From the NCBI RefSeq assembly GCF_010731535.1, contig NZ_AP022581.1, forward strand, positions 3,977,952-4,041,951: 64,000 nt of DNA. Direction: 5' to 3'. The position numbers and the translations under genes are program-made. How positions within the stretch are numbered: the first letter of the stretch is position 1; every line of letters begins with the position of its first letter. The notes below the pieces were generated by a model. The model was not told the DNA's origin. It did no database searches and saw only the letters and a list, made by a program, of their open reading frames with translations. The DNA is from Mycobacterium lacus. GTDB lineage: Bacteria; Actinomycetota; Actinomycetes; Mycobacteriales; Mycobacteriaceae. Below, piece after piece: positions 33,586 through 43,510 of the stretch.

Positions 33586-34824
33586 TCAGTTGCGCCCGCG
33601 CAGCGCGGCGGCCACCCGGCGAGCGCGGTCGCGGGCGGTCCCGACATCCGGCGCGGTGGCCAGTGCGACCCCAGGGCCCCGCCCGAAGACCCGCACATCG
33701 CTTTCCGGCACGGCGAGCGCTTTGGTCAGGGCATCGGCCGTCGGCGCTCCGCGTGCACTGATGACGCGGGAGGCACCCGGCGAGATCATCATGGTGTCCA
33801 CCGCAAGACCCAGGATTGCCCGGGCTTGCAGCTCGAACACGGAAAGGCGCTGGCTGCGCACGGTCACCCAGGCGCTGTGCTGCGGTCGTGGGGTGACACC
33901 GGCGAAATACACCTCATCGCCGTTGACCATCAATTCGACACTGAAGACGCCGCGCCCGCCCAGCGCCTTGACGATACGTGCCGCGATCGACTTGGCGGCG
34001 TCCATCGCAGACGTGGTCAGCCTCTGCGGCTGCCAGGATTCCGGCTCGTCAGCGTCGGCGGCGCCATGGCCGATGGGTGCGCAGAACTCGATCACTGGCC
34101 CGTCCGGGCCCTCCGTTCGCACCACAATCAGGGTGACAAAAAACTCGATCTCGACCTTCGTTTCGGCCAATAGCCGGCGGTTTGCTCCCCCAGTATCCGG
34201 CCCCACCGCACGCTGCCAGGCGCGCTCGACGTCGTCGGGCCCGGCGACCACCGAGTGCCGCCGGCCGGGCTCGCCGGCCACCGGCGTCACCAACAACGGG
34301 AACCCGGCGTGGGCGGCCACCGCCTCGAGCTCACCGAGTGATCCGACGAACCAGAACGGCGCGGTGGGCAGGCCGAGCTGATCGGCCGCCAGCCGGCGTA
34401 GACCCTCCCGGTCGGCGGCCAGCCGGACGCCGCGTGCACTGGGCACCAATTCGGTGAACCCGTTGTCGCCGCAGGCCTCTAGGGCATCGATGGCATCGGG
34501 GGAGACCGCGTCGGTCGCCGTCGCCACGAAATCCGGTTGCAGGCGCCGTATCAGCGCCGCCAGCCCATCCGCGTCGGTCATCGAGACCGCCAGCGACTGG
34601 TCGGCTACCCCGTGCGTCGGCGCAGCGGCGCGCCCGTCGACGGCAATCACCTCAGCACCCAAGCGCCGCAAGGCAATTGCCAGCTCTCGGCCGAGCGCAT
34701 CCGAACCCAGCAACACCACCCGCGGTCCGGTTGGGACTTCGGTCTCGACAACCCTGTCCGGGGCCGCTGGGCGCTCGTGCTTAGCGGTGAGTTCGTGCTC
34801 CCCTTCGGTCAAGCCGCCAGTCAC
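33586..34824 (-). CDS. purT: PurT, formate-dependent GAR transformylase
   Basis: PurT uses ATP and formate to formylate glycinamide ribonucleotide, an alternative to the folate-dependent PurN. The 412-residue ATP-grasp protein has V-V-L-L-G-S-D-A-L-G-R-E-L, F-P-L-L-V-T-P-V, G-R-G-V-F-S-V-E-L-M-V and a C-terminal ATP-grasp end with P-R-P-Q-H-S-A. The first 30 residues are not conserved, so a start nearer P-R-V-V-L-L is possible. It heads purT-rhodanese-metZ. Confidence 0.9.
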   Translation of the reverse strand: MTGGLTEGEHELTAKHERPAAPDRVVETEVPTGPRVVLLGSDALGRELAIALRRLGAEVIAVDGRAAAPTHGVADQSLAVSMTDADGLAALIRRLQPDFVATATDAVSPDAIDALEACGDNGFTELVPSARGVRLAADREGLRRLAADQLGLPTAPFWFVGSLGELEAVAAHAGFPLLVTPVAGEPGRRHSVVAGPDDVERAWQRAVGPDTGGANRRLLAETKVEIEFFVTLIVVRTEGPDGPVIEFCAPIGHGAADADEPESWQPQRLTTSAMDAAKSIAARIVKALGGRGVFSVELMVNGDEVYFAGVTPRPQHSAWVTVRSQRLSVFELQARAILGLAVDTMMISPGASRVISARGAPTADALTKALAVPESDVRVFGRGPGVALATAPDVGTARDRARRVAAALRGRN

Positions 34825-35206
34825 CAGCTCACCCTCCCGCTGCAGTCATTGCCCCACGCCATGTCGCTCAAGGATAGGTGCGCCGGAACGACCACATGAT
34901 TAGGCCGTGTCTCGACTCTATTTTTTGGCTGTTTATGCAACCCTGCTGACATCTGCCTGTGTACCTTTGCCGTAAGGAGGTGGGGGCGAGTGAGCGACTA
35001 TTGACGACCCGAGCGATCCGGCTTGCGACGGTTTCGCTATCCGATCCGGCACCGGCGTGGTTTCCGCCTGAATCGGCATGCGCCCCAGTCACGCTCGCCG
35101 AGACTCCGGGCACCGAAAATCCATTGTGCGGCAGCGGGAGCCCCTTGGCGGACCGGACACTTCGACGGAGGAGAGTCGGCAAAGGAGAGTCGGCAAAGGA
35201 GAGTCC
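34825..35206. other. divergent purT-PPE intergenic region
   Basis: About 380 bases, mainly non-coding. A TAAGGAGG sequence at 34973 is followed by a GTG-initiated frame with no family resemblance (to about 35219). Just before the PE remnant is a 14-bp tandem repeat with unit GGAGAGTCGGCAAA (35170-35206, about 2.6 copies). The regulatory sites for both genes must be here. Confidence 0.4.
35170..35206 (+). repeat. 14-bp tandem repeat carrying ribosome-binding sequences
   Basis: The unit GGAGAGTCGGCAAA repeats two full times and part of a third. The junction of each unit (AAAGGAGAG) is a strong ribosome-binding site, and the last one is spaced correctly before the ATG at 35207. It may vary in copy number between strains. 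Confidence 0.8.
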
Positions 35207-35260
35207 ATGCCTTTCGTGACGACACGGGCATCGGCCGGCCCGGGAGGCGCTGAGCGATGA
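35207..35260 (+). pseudogene. PE-family gene remnant
   Basis: The 17-codon frame MPFVTTRASAGPGGAER begins with the seven-residue opening of PE proteins (M-S-F-V-T-T-x), directly after a very good ribosome-binding site, and ends in a four-base overlap (ATGA) with the PPE start. A functional PE gene would be about 100 codons. I infer that its middle was deleted in frame, leaving the start and translational coupling to the PPE gene intact. It could still act as a leader peptide. Confidence 0.65.
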
Positions 35261-36588
35261 CGATGGCCTTCGGGGCGCTTCCACCGGAAATCAATTCAGC
35301 CAGAATCTATTCCGGCCCCGGCTCGGCTCCACTGATCCAGGCGGCCGCCGCCTGGGAGCGGCTGGCCAACGAACTTAATGCGACGGCGGACTCCTACACC
35401 GCGGTGATTTCCGGGCTCACCGGCGACGAATGGCGAGGCCCTTCGGCCCTGTCGATGGCGGCGGCGGCCACCCCGTACGTGGCGTGGATGAGGGCTACCG
35501 CCGCCGCGGCCGAGCAGGCCGCCGCCCAGGCCCTGGCCGCCGCGAACGCCTACGAGTCGGCGTACGCGGCGACCGTGCCCCCGGCGGCGATCGCGGCCAA
35601 CCGCAGCACGATGATGTCGCTGATCCAGACCAACATTTTTGGGCAGAACACCCCGGCGATCGCAACCAGCGAAGCGCAGTACGGCGAAATGTGGGCCCAG
35701 GACGTCGTGGCGATGGACGGCTATGCCGGCACCTCGGCGGCCGCATCGCAGTTCACGCCGTTCACCCCGCCACCGGCGACCACCACCGAAGCGGGGCTGT
35801 TGAGCCAAACCGCGACGCCGGCGGCCCAGGCCGCCGCCGCAAACCCCGCCCAGGGCGTTAGCGTCCTACCAACCCTGCAGTCCTTCCTACCCCCGCCCTT
35901 CAACGCCATCCCCAACCCCTTCGAGGATCTTGACCTTCTGGTGGCCGCAGCCGTGGTAGTCGCGGCAAGCTCCTTGGCCGTGTCGGGAGCGCAGCTGGGC
36001 GAGATCTATCGCCACGACGTGGTCGACGAGGACGACAAGGCTTGGCACCGCGAGCAGGCGCTACAGAGCCCCGAAGGTGGCCCGTCCACCGGCAGGGGAA
36101 GCTCTTCGGCCCCCGGCGGCAGGACGACGACCCCGCCCCAACCGCCGATCGCCGCGTTTTCCGGCTACGCCGCCAATGTCGGCGGGCTCTCGGTGCCGCA
36201 GAGCTGGATGCTTCCGCCCGCGGTGCGCCAGGTCGCCGCGATGTTCCCCGGCGCGACCCCGATGTTCCTGACGGGCGCCTCGGACGGCTCCTACACCGCA
36301 ATGGCGACGGCAGGTTTGGCCGGTACCGGCCTGGCCGGGCTTGCGGCCCGCGGTGGTGGCTCCTCACCGGCCCCGGCCGCCGCCGCACCGGCGGCGGCCG
36401 GCGGCGGAGGCGCGGCTGCCACCAGACCGGCGACGAGCCCACCCGCGGTCCCCGCGGCGGCCTCCGCCGCGGGGATACCGGGCCTACCGCAAGGCCTGCC
36501 GCCCGGCGTGGTGGCGAACCTGGCGGCGACTCTGGCGGCCATCCCCGGGGCGACCATCATCGTGGTGCCGCCGAATCCCAACCAGTAG
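35257..36588 (+). CDS. PPE family protein (SVP subgroup)
   Basis: A 443-residue PPE protein: L-P-P-E at residues 8-11, W-rich helical hairpins with the E-W-R-G-P-S segment (the W-x-G type motif) near 60, and helical PPE domain to about 180. Then come a disordered Ala/Pro/Ser region and the G-L-S-V-P-Q-S-W motif (GxxSVPxxW) near 320 that defines the SVP subgroup. PPE proteins go through ESX type VII secretion as pairs with PE proteins; its PE partner here is reduced to a 17-codon remnant. It takes the place of H37Rv PPE9 beside purT. Confidence 0.92.
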   Translation: MTMAFGALPPEINSARIYSGPGSAPLIQAAAAWERLANELNATADSYTAVISGLTGDEWRGPSALSMAAAATPYVAWMRATAAAAEQAAAQALAAANAYESAYAATVPPAAIAANRSTMMSLIQTNIFGQNTPAIATSEAQYGEMWAQDVVAMDGYAGTSAAASQFTPFTPPPATTTEAGLLSQTATPAAQAAAANPAQGVSVLPTLQSFLPPPFNAIPNPFEDLDLLVAAAVVVAASSLAVSGAQLGEIYRHDVVDEDDKAWHREQALQSPEGGPSTGRGSSSAPGGRTTTPPQPPIAAFSGYAANVGGLSVPQSWMLPPAVRQVAAMFPGATPMFLTGASDGSYTAMATAGLAGTGLAGLAARGGGSSPAPAAAAPAAAGGGGAAATRPATSPPAVPAAASAAGIPGLPQGLPPGVVANLAATLAAIPGATIIVVPPNPNQ

Positions 36589-37250
36589 TCAGGGCTGGCC
36601 GGGCAACAGCCGAATCATCAGGCCGTTGCCTTCGGCCAGCACCGTCTCGTCACCGTCGACCAATGCGGCGGACACGAACGCCTTGCGGCCCTCGATCCTG
36701 CTGACTCGTCCACGCATGACCAACGGCGCATCGATCGGCGTGATCTTGCGGTAATCCACGTGCAGAAAGGCCGTCCGGCTAATCGGCCGTCCGGCAGCGT
36801 GGGCGATCATGCCGAACATGTGATCAAACAGCAGCGGCAGCACACCACCGTGCACGGCGGAATTGCCCCCGACATGAAACCGGCTGAAGGATCCCCCCAA
36901 CTCGACACCCTCGGGGCCGTACCGGGTCAACGTCCACGGCGGCAACAACAGGCTGCCCATGCCGGGCAAATCAGGGGTCCGGCCGGCCGGCGCCTTGCCT
37001 TCAGCGGCCTGAAACGGGCCCAGCAACTCGACCAGCGCGGCGGCGCGCTCGGCCGCCTCGTCCCACACGTCTTGAGCGTCTGGGCCGGGATCGGCGGACA
37101 CCGCCAAGTCCTGCAACCGGCGCATGGTCGCCACGAATCGGCCGAAGCCCGGGCCGGGGCTGGCCGGGCCGTATTCGGGAAAGCCGCCGTGGTGCCCATA
37201 TTCGGGATCTTCTGGAGGTAGGTCTTCCGGGCGCAAGAAAGAATAATCGG

Positions 37251-37254
<4 letters not shown>
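36589..37254 (-). CDS. hotdog-fold thioesterase-like protein (Rv0356c-like)
   Basis: A 221-residue protein with a C-terminal hotdog domain: G-G-N-S-A-V-H-G-G-V-L-P-L-L-F-D-H-M-F-G (the HGG-helix substrate loop), then H-V-D-Y-R-K-I-T-P-I-D and a G-R-V-S-R-I-E-G-R-K-A-F strand. It probably hydrolyses an acyl-CoA; substrate unknown. The GTG at 37254 overlaps the end of purA (GTGA), so they are coupled. An alternative ATG lies 18 bases upstream, inside the repeat that extends purA. The stop codon touches that of the PPE gene. Confidence 0.85.
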
Positions 37255-38573
<1,319 letters not shown>

Positions 38574-38662
38574 GACTTGCTCCCACCTGCTCTCGCGGGT
38601 CGCGCCCGCCTATTGTGGTCCAGCCGGTGACCTACCCTACTCAGCGGTTAACGAGGAGTGTC

Positions 38663-39301
38663 ATGGATGCGGCGGAGAACACCCCCGGCGTGGCGGTGTT
38701 GCTTTTTGGCGATCGCTCCACACCCGCCCTGTTGGCCGGCCTGCCCACCCATCAAGACGACTTGACCGCTGTCCCGGGACCCTACCGGCGGCTGATCGTC
38801 GCCGGCGCCGACCCGGACCTGGCCGCGGTGCTGACCCGGCTGCTGCGCGCCGACCGGCTCGATATCGAGGTGGGCTACGCACCCCGCAGGCGCACCGCCG
38901 CAACGCGGATCCACGGCTTGCCCGCCGGTCGCCGCGCGGCGCGGCGCGCCCTGCGTGGGTCGGCCCGGCGAGTGCCGCTGATCCGCGACGAGACCGGCTC
39001 GGTAATCGTGGGCCGGGCACGTTGGCTTCCTACTGCCGAGCGGCAGCTGATCCACGGCGAGGCCGTGGTCGACGACACGGTGCTGTTCGACGGCGATGTC
39101 GCCGGGGTGTGCATCGAGCCGACGGCGACCATGCCGGGCCTGCGCGCCAGGGCAAGCAGGCGGCAGCGGTGGATGACGGGCCGCGCGGTCCAGCTGGGCA
39201 CCACGGGCGCGACGGTGGTCCGCGACGGTGTGCCGGCGGCACGCGCCGTGCGCCGATCGACGTTCTACCGCAACGTCGAGGGGTGGCTGCTGGTCCGGTA
39301 G
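38663..39301 (+). CDS. conserved hypothetical protein (Rv0358-like)
   Basis: A 212-residue cytosolic protein with no domain I recognise. The N-terminal half is A-V-L-L-F-G-D-R-S-T-P-A-L-L-A-G, V-G-Y-A-P-R-R-R-T-A-A-T-R. The C-terminal half has strands with a G-R-A-R-W pattern, A-E-R-Q-L-I-H-G-E-A-V-V-D-D-T-V-L-F-D-G, and R-S-T-F-Y-R-N-V-E-G-W. ATG 38663 follows GAGGAGTG, a good ribosome-binding site; the frame opens earlier, at 38615. It may be in an operon with the M50 protease 9 bp downstream. Confidence 0.7.
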   Translation: MDAAENTPGVAVLLFGDRSTPALLAGLPTHQDDLTAVPGPYRRLIVAGADPDLAAVLTRLLRADRLDIEVGYAPRRRTAATRIHGLPAGRRAARRALRGSARRVPLIRDETGSVIVGRARWLPTAERQLIHGEAVVDDTVLFDGDVAGVCIEPTATMPGLRARASRRQRWMTGRAVQLGTTGATVVRDGVPAARAVRRSTFYRNVEGWLLVR

Positions 39302-39310
39302 TTTCGACCG

Positions 39311-40081
39311 GTGAGCCTGCGCGAATCCGTTCGGCCCAGTCCGATCTTTCTGAGCCTCATCGGATTGACGGCCGTCGGGGGCGCGCTGGCCTGGCTGGCC
39401 GGGGCGACCGTGCGCCCGATGGCCTACGCGGGAGTTTTCCTCTTCGTGATCGCGGGCTGGTTGGTGTCGCTCTGCCTGCACGAGTTCGGGCACGCGTTCA
39501 CCGCCTGGCGATTCGGCGACCGCGACGTCGCCGCGCGCGGCTACCTGACGCTGGATCCGCGGCGCTACAGCCATCCCCTGCTGTCGCTCGGCCTGCCGAT
39601 GCTCTTCGTCGCGCTGGGCGGGATCGGCCTGCCGGGCGCCGCGGTCTACGTGCAGACCTGGTTCATGACGACGACGCGCCGCACCCTGGTCAGTTTGGCG
39701 GGGGCGGCAACCAACCTCGTACTGGCCGCGCTGCTGCTGACGGCAACACGGTTGTTCTACGACCCGGCCTACGCGGTGTTTTGGGCTGGGGTGGCGTTCC
39801 TGGGGTTCCTGCAACTCACCGCGGTGGTGCTGAACCTGCTGCCGATCCCCGGTCTGGACGGCTATGACGCGCTCGAGCCGCACTTGAGCCCCGAGACGCA
39901 GCGCGCGCTGGCTCCGGCCAAGCAGTTCGCGATGCTTTTCCTGCTGTTTCTGTTCCTGACACCGGCGCTTAGCGGACTGCTGTTCGGGGTCGTGTATTTC
40001 TTCTTCGACCTGTCCGGCGTGCCGCACTGGCTGGCCGCCGTCGGCAACGCGCTGACCCGGTTCTGGAGCGCCTGGCTCTGA
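39311..40081 (+). CDS. site-2-protease-type (M50) membrane metalloprotease
   Basis: An integral membrane protein of 256 residues with five or six hydrophobic segments and both signatures of intramembrane zinc proteases: H-E-F-G-H in the second helix (residues about 57-61) and N-L-L-P-I-P-G-L-D-G-Y near 180. No PDZ or CBS domain is present, which is the short minimal form. Substrates are unknown; homologues cleave membrane-bound anti-sigma factors or other membrane peptides. GTG 39311 is the first start after Rv0358-like stop. Confidence 0.88.
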   Translation: MSLRESVRPSPIFLSLIGLTAVGGALAWLAGATVRPMAYAGVFLFVIAGWLVSLCLHEFGHAFTAWRFGDRDVAARGYLTLDPRRYSHPLLSLGLPMLFVALGGIGLPGAAVYVQTWFMTTTRRTLVSLAGAATNLVLAALLLTATRLFYDPAYAVFWAGVAFLGFLQLTAVVLNLLPIPGLDGYDALEPHLSPETQRALAPAKQFAMLFLLFLFLTPALSGLLFGVVYFFFDLSGVPHWLAAVGNALTRFWSAWL

Positions 40082-40093
40082 CTTATTTGCCTC

Positions 40094-40125
40094 TTGCAAT
40101 ATATGCGTCAACGCGCATATATTGC
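40094..40125 (+). promoter_or_regulatory. promoter and palindromic operator of the CDF exporter
   Basis: The 12-bp arms GCAATATATGCG and CGCATATATTGC form a perfect inverted repeat (40096-40125) around a 6-bp spacer. A -35 TTGCAA (40094-40099) and -10 TATATT (40118-40123) lie on its two halves, 18 bases apart, and the ATG at 40131 starts 7 bases after the -10. The AT-rich ATATATGxx(N)xxCATATAT form resembles operators of ArsR/SmtB metal sensors. A repressor bound here would block a leaderless transcript. Confidence 0.8.
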
Positions 40126-40130
40126 TCGCC

Positions 40131-41030
40131 ATGGGCGCCGGACACAATCACACCCCCGCCGAGACCGAGGCGTCGCGGATGATCCCGCGAATGATCATCG
40201 CCGCGGCGATCCTGGCGGCGTTCTTCGTGGTGGAACTGGCCACGGCGCTGCTGATCAACTCGATCGCCCTGCTGGCCGACGCCGGGCACATGCTCACCGA
40301 CGTCGTTGCCGTATTCATGGGACTTGGCGCCGTCGTGCTGGCCCGCCGCGGCAGCGCGTCACCCAACCGCACCTACGGCTGGCATCGCGCAGAGGTGTTC
40401 ACCGCGGTGGCCAACGCCGTGCTGCTGATCGGCGTCGCGCTGTTCATCCTCGTCGAGGCCCTAGAAAGGCTGAGCGCGGCTCCCGCCATCCCCGGCGTGC
40501 CGATGATCGTGGTGGCACTGGCCGGCTTGGCCGCCAACTTGGTGGTCGCGCTGTTGCTGCGTTCGCACTCCGAGGGCAGCCTGGCCGTCAAGGGCGCCTA
40601 CATGGAGGTCATCGCCGACACCGTCGGCAGCGTGGGCGTGCTGATTGCCGGGGTGGTCACCATCACGACGCACTGGCCCTACGCCGACGTGGTGGTCGCC
40701 GTGTTGGTGGCGATGTGGGTACTGCCGCGGGCGATCGGGCTGGCCCGTGCCGCGTTGCGCATCCTGTCCGAGTCGTCGCCCAGCCACATCGACGTCGAAG
40801 AGCTGCGTTTGGCCCTGGGCGCCGTCGACGGCGTGACCGGGGTGCACGACTTGCATGTGTGGACCCTCTCGCCCGGCAAGGACATGGTCACCGCGCACCT
40901 GACCAGCGAGGGCGACTCGGCCCGCGTGCTGGGCGACGCACGTGCCGTGCTGGCCGCCCGCGGGCTGGAGCATGCCACCGTGCAGGTGGAGCCGCCGGAC
41001 AGTACTCGTGGCTGCTCGGCCGAGTGCTAG
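40131..41030 (+). CDS. cation diffusion facilitator metal exporter
   Basis: CDF transporters exchange protons for Zn2+, Co2+, Cd2+ or similar ions. This 299-residue protein has six transmembrane segments, L-L-A-D-A-G-H-M-L-T-D-V-V-A (helix 2 metal site), Y-M-E-V-I-A-D-T-V-G-S-V-G-V (helix 5, where zinc CDFs usually have H-x-x-x-D; here the first ligand position is E or shifted), a His-containing N-terminus and a C-terminal cytosolic domain with D-L-H-V-W-T-L-S-P. The tail ends C-S-A-E-C, a possible metal-binding pair. It starts at ATG 40131. The promoter carries a palindromic operator. This gene is not in the corresponding H37Rv block as I recall it. Confidence 0.9.
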   Translation: MGAGHNHTPAETEASRMIPRMIIAAAILAAFFVVELATALLINSIALLADAGHMLTDVVAVFMGLGAVVLARRGSASPNRTYGWHRAEVFTAVANAVLLIGVALFILVEALERLSAAPAIPGVPMIVVALAGLAANLVVALLLRSHSEGSLAVKGAYMEVIADTVGSVGVLIAGVVTITTHWPYADVVVAVLVAMWVLPRAIGLARAALRILSESSPSHIDVEELRLALGAVDGVTGVHDLHVWTLSPGKDMVTAHLTSEGDSARVLGDARAVLAARGLEHATVQVEPPDSTRGCSAEC

Positions 41031-41036
41031 GACCCG

Positions 41037-41459
41037 CTAGAACCCCAGCGCGGCGCGGGCCGCCGGGTCGCAGTCATCGAGCAAATCCAGGCAGCGTAGC
41101 TGCTCGTCGGTCTCACCGATGGCTTCGGCCGCCCGGGCCAGCGCGGCCACACACCGGAGGAAGCCGCGGTTTTGCTGGTGCGAATACGGCACCGGGCCGA
41201 AGCCCTTCCAGCCGTGGCGACGCAGCTGGTCCAGGCCGCGATGGTAGCCGGTGCGGGCATACGCATAGGCCGTGACGGCCTTGTCGTCGGACAGTGCCTC
41301 CTCGGCGAGCGCGGCCCAGGCCACCGAGGCCGACGGATGCGCGGCGGCGACGATGGCCGGGTTCTCGTTGGCAAGCAGCTTCGCCTCGGCGTCGCTGTCG
41401 CCGGGCAGCAGGATCGGATCGGGTCCCAGGAGATCACCCATCGGCGTCATGGTTTCCAT
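41037..41459 (-). CDS. DUF3151 protein (Rv0360c-like)
   Basis: A 140-residue cytosolic protein of the actinobacterial DUF3151 family: L-L-G-P-D-P-I-L-L-P-G-D near the start, V-A-W-A-A-L-A-E-E-A-L, Y-A-Y-A-R-T-G-Y-H-R-G-L-D-Q-L-R, and W-K-G-F-G-P-V-P-Y-S-H. It is all-helical and TPR-like; function unknown. The end is convergent with the CDF gene with only 6 bp between them. Confidence 0.85.
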   Translation of the reverse strand: METMTPMGDLLGPDPILLPGDSDAEAKLLANENPAIVAAAHPSASVAWAALAEEALSDDKAVTAYAYARTGYHRGLDQLRRHGWKGFGPVPYSHQQNRGFLRCVAALARAAEAIGETDEQLRCLDLLDDCDPAARAALGF

Positions 41460-41494
41460 TCTGCCGTTCTACCGCGGGTCGCTAAGCTCCATTC

Positions 41495-42343
41495 ATGCCC
41501 AACCCACCGGAGTCCGACCGTGAACACACCGAATCTAGGGGCGAACCGGCCGGCGAGCGGACCGCAAATCCGGGCGGACAAGGCACCGAAAACCAGCCTC
41601 TGATCACCCGCGACGCAGAAACCGAGACCGTGGTGATCAGCACACCGGATCCCGAGGAGGCCCCGGGCGCTGCGAAATCCGACGAAAAGCCCGAACGGCG
41701 GTTCACCGCGCCCGGCTTCGACGCGAAAGAGACTCAGGTCATCGCCACATCGCCGGATCCTGCGACGGAAGTCTTTCACACCCCCCAGGCGCCGACCGGG
41801 CACCCGCCAACGCCCCCGCCACCGATCGCTATGCCGCCCAAAACTGCTGTGCCACAATCGATCCCGGCCAGGACGGGGGCAAGGCCCCGGGCGTCCAGTC
41901 AACGCGTCTGGGGCTGGGTGCTGGCGGTGGTCGTGATCGTCCTGGCGTTGGCGGCGATCGCCATCCTGGGCACCGTGCTGCTGACCCGCAGCAAACATTC
42001 GCACATCTCGCAGGAAGACCAGGTGCGGCACACCATCCAAGCCTTCGACGTCGCGATCCAGACCGGCGACCTGACAACGCTGCGCAGCATCACCTGCGGC
42101 GCCACCCGGGACGGCTACGTGGAATACGACGAGCGCTCCTGGGCGGAAACATACCGCCGGGTTTCGGCGGCCAAACAATATCCGGTGATCGCCAGCATCG
42201 ACCAGGTCGTCGTCAACGGCCAGCACGCCGAGGCCAACATCACCACGTTCATGGCCTACGACCCGCAGGTGCGCTCGACCCGCAGCCTCGACCTGCAGTT
42301 CCGCGACGACCAGTGGAAGATCTGCCAGTCCCCGAGCAATTAG
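41495..42343 (+). CDS. membrane-anchored protein (Rv0361-like)
   Basis: A 282-residue protein with a long acidic, Pro/Thr-rich cytosolic N-terminus (residues 1-135), one transmembrane helix (V-W-G-W-V-L-A-V-V-V-I-V-L-A-L near 145), and an external C-terminal domain of about 110 residues resembling the DUF4878/NTF2-like type (V-R-H-T-I-Q-A-F-D-V-A-I-Q-T-G-D). One or two cysteines (S-I-T-C-G and K-I-C-Q) could pair. Function unknown. It faces fba tail-to-tail with a hairpin between them. Confidence 0.8.
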   Translation: MPNPPESDREHTESRGEPAGERTANPGGQGTENQPLITRDAETETVVISTPDPEEAPGAAKSDEKPERRFTAPGFDAKETQVIATSPDPATEVFHTPQAPTGHPPTPPPPIAMPPKTAVPQSIPARTGARPRASSQRVWGWVLAVVVIVLALAAIAILGTVLLTRSKHSHISQEDQVRHTIQAFDVAIQTGDLTTLRSITCGATRDGYVEYDERSWAETYRRVSAAKQYPVIASIDQVVVNGQHAEANITTFMAYDPQVRSTRSLDLQFRDDQWKICQSPSN

Positions 42344-42352
42344 CCAGGTGGC

Positions 42353-42413
42353 GCGAGCAGCCGCAAAAGCGCCCATTTCGGCACGAAAAAGGGCGCTTTT
42401 GCGTCTTCTCGGC
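42353..42413. terminator. 60-bp hairpin between Rv0361-like gene and fba
   Basis: The inverted arms GCAAAAGCGCCC and GGGCGCTTTTGC flank a short loop containing the CATTTCGG-type core. It belongs to the same family as the elements at 58661 and 60189 (shared GAGCAG...GCAAAA/GAAA...CATTTCG). Convergent genes on both sides make it a likely bidirectional terminator. Confidence 0.7.
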
Positions 42414-42414
42414 G

Positions 42415-43449
42415 TTACCTGGTGAGGGACTTTCCGGCGCAGTGCAGGTCGTTGCAGGCCTCGACCACCCGCTCCGTCATCGAAGCCTCCGCCTTCTTGA
42501 GGTAGCTGCGCGGGTCGTAGACCTTCTTGACGCCCACGTCGCCGTCGACCTTGAGCACGCCGTCGTAGTTGGTGAACATGTGGCCGGCGATGGGGCGGGT
42601 GAACGCGTATTGGGTGTCCGTATCGACGTTCATCTTCACCACGCCGTAGCGCAGCGCCTCCTCGATCTCGGATTTCAGCGAACCCGAACCGCCGTGGAAG
42701 ACGAAATCGAACGGCTTTGCGTCGTCGGGCAATCCCAGCTTGGCCGCTGCCACCTTTTGCCCCTGGGCCAGGATGTCCGGGCGGAGCTTGACGTTGCCGG
42801 GCTTGTAGACGCCGTGCACGTTGCCGAAAGTCGCGGCCAGCAGGTACTTGCCGTGCTCACCGGCGCCTAGGGCCTCGATCGTTTTCTCGAAGTCCTCGGG
42901 GTCGGTGTACAGCTTTTCGTTGATCTCGTTGGCGACGCCGTCCTCTTCGCCGCCGACCACGCCGATCTCGATCTCCAGGATGATCTTGGCGGCCGCCGCC
43001 TCCTTGAGCAGCTCCTGCGCGATGACCAGGTTCTCGTCGATCGGCACCGCGGAACCGTCCCACATGTGCGACTGGAACAGCGGGTTGGCACCCTTGCGCA
43101 CCCTTTCCGACGAGATCGCCAGCAGCGGTCGCACGTAGCCGTCGAGCTTGTCCTTCGGGCAGTGGTCGGTGTGCAGGGCGACGTTGATCGGGTATTTGTC
43201 CGCGATGATGTGGGTGAACTCGGCCAGCGCCACCGCGCCGGTCACCATGTCCTTGACCCCGAGGCCGGACGCGAACTCCGCACCACCGGTGGAGAACTGG
43301 ATGATACCGTCGCTGCCGGCGTCGGCGAATCCTTTGATGGCGGCATTGACGGTCTCCGAAGAGGTGCAGTTGATGGCCGGGAAGGCGTAGGCATTCGCTT
43401 TGGCGCGGCCCAGCATTTCGGCATAGACCTCGGGCGTTGCGATGGGCAT
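42415..43449 (-). CDS. fba: Fba, class II fructose-1,6-bisphosphate aldolase
   Basis: A zinc-dependent aldolase of glycolysis and gluconeogenesis. The 344 residues match the M. tuberculosis enzyme in length. Zinc ligands are seen in V-A-L-H-T-D-H-C-P (His and the second H), E-I-E-I-G-V-V-G-G-E-E-D, F-G-N-V-H-G and F-V-F-H-G-G-S-G-S. ATG 43449 follows AGGAGGAAG, a strong ribosome-binding site. The extended upstream frame is not used. It stands alone between hairpin and DedA gene. Confidence 0.97.
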   Translation of the reverse strand: MPIATPEVYAEMLGRAKANAYAFPAINCTSSETVNAAIKGFADAGSDGIIQFSTGGAEFASGLGVKDMVTGAVALAEFTHIIADKYPINVALHTDHCPKDKLDGYVRPLLAISSERVRKGANPLFQSHMWDGSAVPIDENLVIAQELLKEAAAAKIILEIEIGVVGGEEDGVANEINEKLYTDPEDFEKTIEALGAGEHGKYLLAATFGNVHGVYKPGNVKLRPDILAQGQKVAAAKLGLPDDAKPFDFVFHGGSGSLKSEIEEALRYGVVKMNVDTDTQYAFTRPIAGHMFTNYDGVLKVDGDVGVKKVYDPRSYLKKAEASMTERVVEACNDLHCAGKSLTR

Positions 43450-43510
43450 GGAACTTCCTCCTGAAGACTGGGACCGCTTAAGTATCGCAGGGCCGGTATG
43501 TTGAGACACC

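Noticed and set aside
35170..35206. tandem repeat considered as a CRISPR fragment
   Set aside because: The 14-bp units are contiguous without spacers and no cas genes are present.
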